In this document: positions 43,769 to 55,800 of the stretch, piece by piece | How the letters are laid out: every line of letters starts with the position of its first letter | How positions within the stretch are numbered: position 1 is the first letter of the stretch | Source of the DNA: Hermatobates lingyangjiaoensis | Taxonomy: Eukaryota; Arthropoda; Insecta; Hemiptera; Hermatobatidae | Reading direction: 5' to 3' | NCBI GenBank assembly: GCA_026182355.1 | Contig: JAPFBL010000068.1 | Span: forward strand, 8,221,001 to 8,285,000 | DNA length: 64,000 nt | Notes under the pieces: generated by a model | Told to the model about the DNA's origin: nothing | What the model saw: the letters and a program-made list of their open reading frames with translations, nothing else | Database searches by the model: none | Translations under genes and position numbers: made by a program

Positions 43769-46700
43769 ATGTTTAAATATAGTTCATCCGAAAGCAGTGA
43801 TTCTGATGATCAATCGGAAAATACGATTGATTGTTCATACAGAAAATTGTCTGCGGAATCTTTTATTACTTATTTAGAACAGATTGGTATTGATTCGAAG
43901 AGTTCAGGATATAAAGCAGCGGATAATGTTAAAAAGCTTTTAGTGATGAATAATTGCATTCTAGAGTTGCCATCAGTTACATCACAGTTTAACAGTTTGA
44001 GGTATCTTGATATCAGCAACAATGGTTTAAAATCTTTGCCAGATTTCATTACGAAGTTCCCTTTATACTCTTTAGTTGCAAAAAATAACTCATTGTCTTG
44101 TCAAACTATACCCAAATCCTTTCTTCGATGGTCTACAACATTGAAAATTTTCAATTTAGGCGGAAACAATTTGGATTATTTTCCTATGCAATTACTTGAT
44201 ATTCCTGATCTGAAATATTTATACCTAGGTGGAAACAGAATCTCTGATATCCCACAAACTATTAGCAAAATATCAGGGTAAGAAGTTCTTTTCTAATGTA
44301 TTTATTTCAACATTTATGATTTGAATTTATTTAAACGTTTGTTTTTATGCAGGCTTTCAGTACTTTGTATAGGAGGTAATAAATTATCAGATCTTCCTAA
44401 AACTTTGGGCATGCTTTCTAACTTGGAGGTTTTGATCGTAAGTGACAACAAACTGGAGACTATACCTCATTCCATTGCACAATTATCGAAATTAAAAACC
44501 CTCCAGTTGCACAAAAATCAACTCAAAACTCTACCAACTGAAATAATAACTCTCAAATGTTTAACAGAGGTATGTGTTATCAATATAATTATTCTCAACT
44601 TGCATCGTTTAAATAATATTATATGACATAAAATATTAATTTACATAGTATTTTTTGAAAGTAAATTGGCGGCTTTCCAAATTGGCAACTGATATTACTG
44701 AATGTGAAGCCACTGACTGAATTACAAAATATTGGTTAATATATATTATTCATTGAAAATATTGAATTTTTTTCATAATCTTAATAAATAGTTTTATATT
44801 AATATACATTCCATAAATTATATATTTAAATATTAATATCGTTAAATGCATATTATCTTTTTAATATTCAAGAAAATATTGCTACTCAACCGCGCCTTTA
44901 TACGAGAACTATATAGAATTATTGGAGTATACTATATTAATTGGCATAATAATTCATTCCTATATATTCTGGTTTTATTAATATTGCTCTTATTAAGTAA
45001 TGGTTTTGTTTGTTACTTGATGAAGTTTATGTTGATAAGGTAATATTTTTAGTTACTTGTGTATTGTGAATGCAATTATAAATGATGATTTGAGTTGAAC
45101 AAATTGTTTCAAATGGCCCACAGTATTTCAAACTGATTTCTGCACCCTTATGTGCTCTAAAAAGTATTTTTTTTTGTTTGAACATAACAGTACTTATGAT
45201 TATCATCGGTTATGGAGCCTTTAAATAGAGGAGAAGTAAAGTTTAATTACAATTACTTCTGTGAATTTTATTTTAGAGATTAAAGCTTCATCATAAATTC
45301 AAAAAATTAAAGAACATTCACATTTTTTATGTATTTATGACTATATTTCTTTAAATTATAAATATAAAACTTACAAATATTACATATAAATAACAAGCAT
45401 TCTGAACTATGAATAACCAGAGTTGATGTTTCAAAGTGTGATTCTATAACCCTTTAGCTGTATTATGTATAAAATAGTGAAAATATACTTCCTTCTAATA
45501 AATTTTTAATATTTTCCTTGCAATAAGTAATTTTACCTATTTTGTTTTAGTTGAGTCTTCGTGATAATCCGTTGGTAGTGAAATTTGTAAATGGCATTAC
45601 GCATAATCCTGCCAGTCTCCTTGAAATGTCTGCAAGAGTTATCAAAGTTAATCAAGTTAATTATTCAGTTTACGATCTTCCCAGGAGTCTTATATCATAT
45701 CTGGATAGTGCTCATCATTGTGTCAATCCAAAATGCAACGGTATTCAAAATAGGTTTATTCTTACTGAGATATCTAATTTTAAGCAGTATAACTAAGGGG
45801 GATTTACTTAAAAAAAAAGAATTAGTTTGTTGCACATTTAACTCTATAAATATGTGACTACTGCTGTACATGTCCTTTTGCTTTTGAAAAATTCTTCAAC
45901 TTTTGTTTTGTTCTATCAAGTTTAGAAGAGGAATTCAATTCTAACGTAGTGCAATCAGTTATTATGTAGTGTTTCTCGTTGTAGGGTAAAAAGCTAATTT
46001 TTATATGTGCAGACCATTTGATTAGCTTTTTACCCTACAAAGAGGAATTCAAGTAAATTTTTAAAATATATAACTCCAAACAGTATTTTATTCTAATTTA
46101 GTCGTAAAGAAGTGTAGTTACGACTACACCTCATACCTCATTTCAAGAACCTTTTGAGTTTGGAAATTGAATATTTTCTTTTTAGCTATTATGGAGAAAA
46201 TAAGGGAACTGGGTTTGCTAATTATAACCATGTTACTTTGGTTACTCCGCTTGTAGCTAGTGATCCTCGATAGTTTGCCGGTACCCTCCCAACTAGTAAC
46301 AACAAGGATTTCCCAACGAGTGTTTTGACTGCGCGGTTTTTTTTTTGTCAATCAGTGAACCTATACGCGTTACTAAATACTTGTTTTGTTGTTAGGCAAC
46401 GACAAATAAAAGTTTACAAATTTGAAAAATTGAAATAAAAATGTTATTTGCATGAAGAGAATGATTGACAGATATTGAACGTTGTTCTACTTCAAAACAA
46501 CTTATCTAATTCGGAGTAAATGGATAATACAAGTCTCAACAAAGAATGTATTATCGTGTGTTTTTATTCACTCTATAATTGTTCAGCCTAAGTTTATTTC
46601 TTATTACTTTCTTTAATCGTTCTATATTTCTTAACTTTATGCAACATATTTCATGTGTTGGTTTCTTTCTCGGCCTATATATTCATTATGTTTTTTTATA

Positions 46701-49700
46701 TCTTATATATACTACATATTTCATGTGTTGGTTTCTTTCTCGGCCTATATATTCATTATGTTTTCTTATATCTTATATACACTAAGATAACATTTATTAC
46801 ATTGCCTTGTTTGCATTATTAATTCAACTTTTTTTATTCATCCTTCTTTAGTTTTTTATCTTTCCTAAAATATTTATTTATTTATTCCCCATTTTCTTTA
46901 TTATACATCCAATAGCGTTGATTATTTTGCACTTGATAACTTTTACTTTTCTTTATATTTATAAAATCGACATGTTTTTCTTAATTTCATATATATATTC
47001 TTTATCACTTAATTTCTTTATTTTTTATATGTATATATTCATATATGATATATATATCATATATATGATATATGTATGATTCTATTCATATATTTCTATT
47101 TTTTTTATTCCTTACTTTCCATTATTTTATCAACTTTTGTTCGAATTGTACCTTTTAGAGGAAAATTATGATGAATGTAGGAAACATCTGTCATGAGATC
47201 ATGAATGCAAGGCTGTTGTAAACTTTAACGAAACATGTTTGAAAGAATATTTGCCACATATTTATGACAATGGTCACATATCTGTATAAGTAAAAGAAAT
47301 ATTTTGTCTGTACATTGCTTAGAACTGACTCATTTCAAGTTTTCTGTACGTGTCATACATTAGAGAAACCGAATTCACCCTTAGAAAAATTTCTGCTGGT
47401 TTGTCGGTTTGACCGCAAAATATTGTCACAAGTAAACTCAGCTACCATGAGACATACGAGTAGCAAGCTGAAACTTTGCCACTATTCTTGTGTGTGTCTG
47501 TTTTAAAATATAGGCTCTGAATGGATTAAAAATTCAGCGACGACCCGAAATTATGAACTTTTAATCTGTATTTTGCTAACTTAAAAAATATGTTTATTTT
47601 GAAAATATACAGGTGTATCAAGTAGGTATTGTTAGTTGATTTTAATTTCATTTGCGTGTATGAATATATTGCGTATTTGAGATCGTTGAAAAGGTGTTTC
47701 CCAGAGTTGAAGATGTAATGTCTATTCAGAATAAATAGCTTTGTGAACGAGCAATTCTCAACCTTTACTGTGAACAGGCAGGAAAAATTAACAAACAAGT
47801 TCTTATGCTATATCAAGCCGAGGAAAGGACTTACAAGCCAGTAAAGAGAGTGATTAGTGATGAGGAAGCTGTTCATTATCCAACTGAATTTCTTGACTCC
47901 GTGGCTGCTCCTGGACTGCCTGCTGATGAGTAAAAACTTAAAGTAGGAGTACGAATCATGCTGCGATTTTGTGCAGTAACAAATTTCATGTTACGAAACG
48001 TGAGTGCCTCAAAAATGTGCAACGAGGCACGACTCTGAGTTCCTGCTCTGCACAGATACGCCATAGAGGCGGACATAATGACTGGGTGTGGTACTGGGGA
48101 CTGTGTCTGTATATACTACGCGTATCCTTGATACCGAGCCACTGTCTGTTTCCATTAAAACGATTGCGATGTCCTGTCAGCGTTTGTTTTGCAATGCTGA
48201 TAACTAACTCGCAAGGGGAAACTCTATCTGCCGCAGGAATTGAAGTTAGTGAGACCAAGTTTTTCTCACCTGGTCGACTGTAGTTTGTTTGCCCAAGAGT
48301 CAGAGGTTCCAACTCTGTGTTCTTCCATGAACCTGAAGGACAGACAGATAATGTGGTGTACAGAAGCATTTGCTTAACACTGTACTAATAATGGTATTTT
48401 CTACCATTGTATAATTTATTATGATATTTTGTAATACCATGCATCATCGAATTTTTGAGTCCGTCAAAGACGGGCACGTTTGCTAGTTTACAGTAAAATA
48501 AACTCACCGAACACAAAAACTCACTGCGATGTGTCTAGACACCCACTATCATCAGAAACAAGAATGAGCTGCTCGGAGGTAAAGTCAAGGCGGAATTTCT
48601 TTCTAACTAACCTAACGGAGGGAAGGGAGACAACGAAAAATAATATACACTTAATAAAAATGAATAAAACAAACAAATAGATAAAAAAACAAAACAAAAT
48701 ACGTAAAGATAAATAAAATTAAGAATAAAAATACAAAACTAATAATAATCAAATAGTAAATAAAAATGTATGATTAATAACAGTAATAATGACGAATTGA
48801 GATTGAGTCTAAGGTCAGATTACCCTTACGAGGCATGTTGATCCCCTGTAGCTATCAAATTGTCATTATCGCTAGAATCAGGGTTTTGCTTAAGAATTTG
48901 GCATTAAACTGAAAGGAAACTGGCATTAAAACTGAGTCCATCAGAATATGTATTGATGGTACCCTGGTAGCACAGGGTTACCAATCGTACAACTGCGATT
49001 ATTCATAATAATTTCTCAACTTTGTTGAAACCATGTCCTTATAGCATCATACCAGGAAAAGTCGAAATGACCAACGAAGTAGCAGGAGGTCTTATGAAGA
49101 AATGGGTAGGTGTAACTGTGAAGGAAAGAGTGTGGGAACGAACACGGCTTACTGTATGGCAAGTTAAACAGCAGCGAAATCCATATTAAACCATACTACC
49201 GGTGATATTCGGAGGACCGGGAAAAAAATGATAGACTTAAGGTTTGAAGGTTTACTGTAAAAGATGGAAGGAATCTTCTTAAAGTTAGAAGAATACGTGA
49301 AGAAGAAAGAAGTGTAAAGAAAAACTCCTTAATAACCGTGGCAGTCTATGACCCACCAGGGAAAGTGGTTGGATAAGGGAGTGTATCCCTGTGATCTCTA
49401 GGAGGACCAGAACTATGTTGTACATCAGTCTGTTCTAAACTGCTATTAGTAAACTTAGAAATATCTCTACTATCAGATTGTTTATTTCTGTTTCAATTGG
49501 TTTTAAAATGGATTAATTTAATCGTTTAAAAGTTCATTTGAAAACTACAATCTTTCATATTCCTATAACATTTATAAATGCGTATGGACAGCGATCAAGG
49601 GGTGACCTTTTTTACTATCTAGAGGTGAAAGGAATTAAAATGAAGGTACTGCTCAGCATTAGACGATTTGATATGAGTCCTTGACTCAGTCCAAGGAGTG

Positions 49701-51882
49701 AGTTAGGGGCGTACTATGAATTGACATACGCAACAACTTTCTCATTGACATCCATGCTAAATTTCGTGTACTCATTTTCAGTGGTTATTTGTTATTTCCA
49801 AGTTATTAAACAGTTCCTCGATGCTAACAATTTCTCATTAAGTGCATCTAAAAACATGAATATTTGCCTCCTTATGCAAGATTAACTCCTGAACGTAAGC
49901 TCAGTATCAATCACTTTTTTACTGAAAATTTTACTTTCAAATCTTCATATATTTTTAATATTGTAGGTTTCTCATGTATATTTATTTGTTTATTTTGTTT
50001 ATTTTATTTGTTTGTTGATTACTTGTCATTTTTAGTTATTTAACTTTTTTCCCCTTCCTGCATAACTTGAGTTGACAGCACTTGACAATGTTACTGTGAA
50101 CCAGATTTTCTTCAATGTGTTTCTCGGGTGGATCACATCCCCTGATGATTGTGATTCGTCTAAATATTGAATTAAGTTCTTGTAGTGTGAAGTGTTTTTC
50201 CAAGTGTTTTCTCTTTGTGGTACATATATTGTCCAACGGTGAGAGCGCATATGGTGTAGTCAACTTTTGGTTTGTTTGTGAACTACTGTCACTCACATCT
50301 GTTGAGTCATCTGAGTCACACACACACTCTCTCTCTCCCTCTCTCTTCGTCTTCTAGCCTTGTCCTGACGTCGAAAAACAGAAATATCGACTTCAGTATG
50401 TCTTTTCCTGTTTTGTGTGCTGTGTTTTGTGCTCCTTCCAGTTTTTAAGAAATCCGTTTCGATCAAGTTTCTGTATTCGAATATATATACATTATTTATT
50501 TGGCTTAAAGGGTTGGCTTTCATCCGTTGCTTACTCGGTGCCTCTATCCTCTCTCTTGATGAAATAACAATGTCTCATTAAGTGCATTTGAAAACATGCA
50601 TTCAATCAATCTGAAAAGCTCAATCAATCACTTTTTTACTTCAAATTTTACTTTAAAATCATCATAAATTTTTAATATTGTAGGTTTTCTCATGTACATT
50701 AATTTTATTTGATTTTATTTGTTTGTTGATTACTTGTCATTTTTAGTTATTTCAAATGTTGAACATACGAGTAAAATTAGAGACTGTTTGTCTTTCAGGT
50801 GCTTTGTACTGTATATCTGTACAGTATACATCTGTACAGTACATATCTGTATCAGAAATACATTTTTGAACTATTTTTCAATATCTTATTTTGTTAATTA
50901 ATTATTAAGCTTTCCAGTTTGTGTTTTATTTTTTTTATATTTTTCAGTTATTTTTACTCTTATTTCAATTTGTTTACCAGTATTACTTTTATTCTATGCG
51001 TTTTTGCTTTTATAACTTTCTTTTCCTTTTTCCGTAAGTAGACCTTTTTAAATCGATTTATTTTCTACTCTGGTACGTTTGTGGCTGCACTGTGGGTGTC
51101 CAACGTCGTTTTCCCGATGCACTGCATAGTCCATCTTTTCCTCTTCCTGATGATTGTTAGACAGAAAATTTGAGACTGTAAGTGTCCTAATCTTTAGTTA
51201 TTAAGGACGCAAATTTAGTTTAGCGCCTCATTAGTTATTTTGTACGTTTGTGATCTGTATTGCATCAATTTGCCATTTATTAAAGAGTATATATATATTC
51301 AGTTCAATGTACATAAAGAAACATAGAGAAATTAAAAGCACACACTTGCATTCTCTAATTTTCGGTTGAACCGTCTTCAGGAGAGATAAGAGAGGGAAAC
51401 CAAGCGCACTGGTACAGAGATGGTTGGAGACTTCTTAGACCGTCTCTGTACCAGTGCACTTGGTTTCCCTCTCTTATCTCTCCTGAAGACGGTTCAACCG
51501 AAAATTAGAGACCGTAAGTGTGTGCTTTTAATTTCTCTATGTTTCTTTATATACATGGAACAATATTTGTCCATTTCGCATCGTATTTTCATCGTATTTT
51601 CTTCAAAAAGAACACATAGAAAGGAGATCACTGAACTCACTACATATATATCACTGAACTACTACTATATATATATATATATAAGATTTCACATAAAAAC
51701 ATGAAATAACAATCATTGATCAAACCACAATAAGAAATGAGAAAACAAGACTAAGATCTTTCAACCGTAACAAGCGGTCTTCGTCAGAGTCAAAAACCCA
51801 ACTGAGTTTTTGACTCTGACGAAGACCACTTGTTACGATTGAAAGATCTTAGTCTTGTATTCCCATTTCTTATTGTGGTTTG

Positions 51883-51927
<45 letters not shown>

Positions 51928-52841
51928 AAATCTGCTCAAAACGAAGAAAAGCAACACACATAGAAAGAGACACACTTACAGACTCAAATTTCGGGAAATC
52001 CGTCTTCAGGAAAAAAGAGAAAGGGAGACCAAGCACGTTGTAGATGCAACGGCAAGTAACCAACCCTATATATATAACGTTTTGCATACACTTTAAAGCT
52101 TTGAGTGAACTCGACTGAAACATTTATTTCGTCTAGAATATCTCATATGGTTTTTTCTATATTATTAGTATTATGCTGAAATTCTTTCTTATAAATACCT
52201 ATAAAGTTGGAAACAATATTATTAAAACTTAATTGCTAACTGAAATAGAAACGTCTTTTTTTGATTTTGACATAGTTTGTGGTCTTGAGAAGCGTGAATT
52301 TGATAGAGCTGTTTTTCCGTTATTGGAAATGGAGTCGTTTCTTACAGTTGACATGCGACTCTTCGCTGATAAGGCTTCCCAGTAACTGTGATTTTGAAGT
52401 GCATTGTAGGCTATTAAGTGAATGATTTTGTTTCAATAAAAACTTCAATTTTATAATTGATCAGCTTTAAAATGATTACTTCTCTGCTTTTTTAATCTAA
52501 ATTGTCTTGAAAAAACGTGTTGAAGAAAAAAAAAGCTATGATTTGATAATAGGCAATTTAATTGTGAAGAGTTATCATGAAGAGACCTCGTGCCGCAATC
52601 TGATATTTGTGTGAAATCGAGTGTTAATTATCCGTCTGAGTTCGCCCGCCGTCTTCTTATCTCCGCTGTAAACGTGCCTTTGTTGCCATCTTTTATCTCT
52701 GCTGATTTGATGTTAACTTCCTTTTCTGCCTTTCATTTATTTAAAAGTACAACTTCATTTCCTTTTTTCTCCCTTTTTCTGCTGCTATAACTTTAGTTTT
52801 ATATATGAAATGATTTCTGAATACATTTTTCAATAATGTAA

Positions 52842-52876
<35 letters not shown>

Positions 52877-55800
52877 TGAAACGGTCCAACGGACTTTTTA
52901 TTAAAAACCAATTAAAAAAGATAGCACACAGATAGACACAGGAATAACTCACTTCTATATTTCGACCATCGTCGTCATCAGGAGGCGAAGAGTCCCTCGA
53001 TAGCTCTTATCGAAGTCACGTACAGCGGTTCTTCTCTTCCATGGAGTCATCTCCGCCGACTCAGCAAATAGTATAAGGGCTCGCACTCCCTCAGAAAATG
53101 AACATTCTGAGGGAGTTCATTTTCTGAGGGAGTGCGAGCCCTTATACTATTTGCTGAGTCGGCGGAGATGACTCCATGGAAGAGAAGAACCGCTGTACGT
53201 GACTTCGATAAGAGCTAGAAGCCTTCAACTTGAAAAAATGACTCCAGCTTATTTGGTCCCGCATCAACCAATCAGATATCAGAACCAGACACCTCATGTA
53301 GATTTTCAATATATATATATATGTTCTCTAATCGGGATTTGGTCAATTTTTTAGGATAAAAAATCAAACGCTCGTTGCCAACGTTTCGGTTTTATTTAAA
53401 ACCTTTTTCAAGGCCTATATATGTTTATGTACATATAAAAGTATATATATCTATATATACTTTTTCAATGGAAATACGATCCGAAACGGACAAATACAGT
53501 TCAATGTAGAAAAAGAAACATAGAGAAATTAAAAGCACACACTTACAGTCTCCAACCTTCGGCCCCATTTTTTGTATTTTTTTTAGTTTTATGAATTTGT
53601 GTACATGTTTAATAAAAATTCAGAATTCGTAACATAATCTTTATTCTCATTTGATTCACTAAAGAAATGAGGTACGGATTGCGAGTGAGTTACAAGTTTC
53701 AAGGATGAGATTATTAATTAAATGGCTAATGAGTTTTGTGAAACAGTGAATTGTGAATTTAGAAAAGGGATACTTGTCACCTAATTATTGTTGAAACAGA
53801 AGATTATACTGTCAGTCAAAATTTAATTAATTTTAATTAGCCTTATATAAAAAAATGAGTTTTTTTGTTTAATTGTATGGAGATGATGACAAGCAGCAGA
53901 TGACAGTGAGTAGAGCTTAAGAAATCATTTGTTTATATTATCAAAGCGCTTGTAAAAAACTTTGGCCCTTCTTATAACTGGGACTTATTTCTGTAGATTG
54001 ATATTGAATTTGAAAGTTCTTTGCTGGTTGAATTAATCAATGGAGATACTTTACATTTTTCTAAATTGAACTAGTTTCACTTTTTCTTTAATTTATTTAT
54101 TTAGTTTTCATATTGCATTTCAACACATTCAATATGAGTTCATAAAACTATTACTTATTGTTAGATACTTCGAGTAAAATTTAGTAGAGACAACCCGGTG
54201 TTTGTCTTTATTAGTAAAGTGTAGTAATTGTAAAAAAAATTGTTTTTGACGTTTTGGCGAATTTTGCACATTGTGAGCATTTCTTTTGAGATATATTGAC
54301 GAATTTCGCTGAACCTATTTTTTTAATGTTATTATTATTATCTTTATACGAGTATATAAAGATAAGTCTGTAGGAAGCAATGTACAATGCTGCAGGTCAC
54401 AGCGTACAATAGAAACTTACGAAATCTAACAAGTTAGTGCTTGCATAATTGAAGAACTCTTAGTTTCGACATTGTTTTTTCTCAATCTTCTGCTGCTCAT
54501 AAAAAATTGAAATGTGTCTAATAAAAACAGTATTACTTTACTTTGACAGTATATTATTATTACTTTGATGAATTACTAATTGAACCAGCTATTAATTTCC
54601 ACTTGTGCAACCTTCTTGATTTTTTTACTTTAATTTTATAAAAAAACAAGAATAAGAAAACAATGCTACAAACATTGAATCAGTGCTTGTATAATAAGTT
54701 GTTACAATTACAATTTGTTGTTAGAATGAGTGATATTTCATATTAGAATTATCCTGTTTTCAATTCATAAAAATTGTATTAATTTTTGTAAATTGACTAA
54801 AAACTAAAATAACTGAGCTAGTCGGTAATGCGTCTTTTTATTTATGTGTATAAACATTTTTTCATTTATAAATATGTACATAATATTTCGGATGATGGGC
54901 GCATGAGTTCAGGTTTACAAATATTTCTCAAAATAGTTTAGTTGTTTAACTACACATATATTCGCCAAATATTTTTAAATGTTTACAATTAATTAAAACT
55001 ATATACTTGTGGGCAAATGAATTATAATTTTAAAGAAAAATATTTAAAGTTTGATGAAATGAAGGAAATGTGTTAAACGAAAGTAGTCCCTCTTAAAATA
55101 CACCAGTGGCAGATCATCGTGACTAAAAAGGCCCAAATAACAACAGTTCAGCGGTTTAGATTTATTTCAAAAACCAAATTACATTAAAAGAACCCTGTCT
55201 TGTAAAAGTAAACATCATTATTCACAAAGGTCATTCTTTGAAAAAATTTTCAAATGTTTATTGAGGTTACCATTTATTGTTATTATTACAAATGACTGAG
55301 AATTGTATTTTCTTGAATTTAGTTGTAGATTTATTCCAAATTCCTTAAGTTGAAACACTTTGTTAATTCACTTTGCATAAAGTGATAAGCGATTATCCTG
55401 ACTTTTTTAAAAGCATTTGTAGTACACATACGTTTATTATAATCTTTCGTATAACTTTTTGTATGTTACAATCTTTGTTGTAAAAATTGTGGAGTCAACT
55501 AGAAAAGTAATGGGACTGTTACTTTCTTTGAGTGGTAATCTCGGCCAATCATATTAATATTATTATATATAATGTATATTTCTTTACCAATTATTTTGAA
55601 GCTTGAAAATGGTTCAAAATGTGTTCGCATGTCATTTGGAGTACCCTCTCGAATGTGGATAGTGATCCGGGTTTCACCACTCTGCCTTATGCTTGCATAA
55701 TAAATGAGAGTCTTTAAACTTATTGTCACAAGCACTCGTATTATCAATGGGTACGACTGGAGTCTCAAGTATTATGAACAAACTGGAGTGTCTGGCTTCT

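Noticed and set aside
47986..48369. 127-codon frame (-)
   Set aside because: Shadow of the Helitron helicase relic, whose plus-strand frame has recognisable family blocks.
51790..52123. Frames with Ile-Tyr repeats on both strands
   Set aside because: Translations of (TA)n microsatellites and foldback arms.
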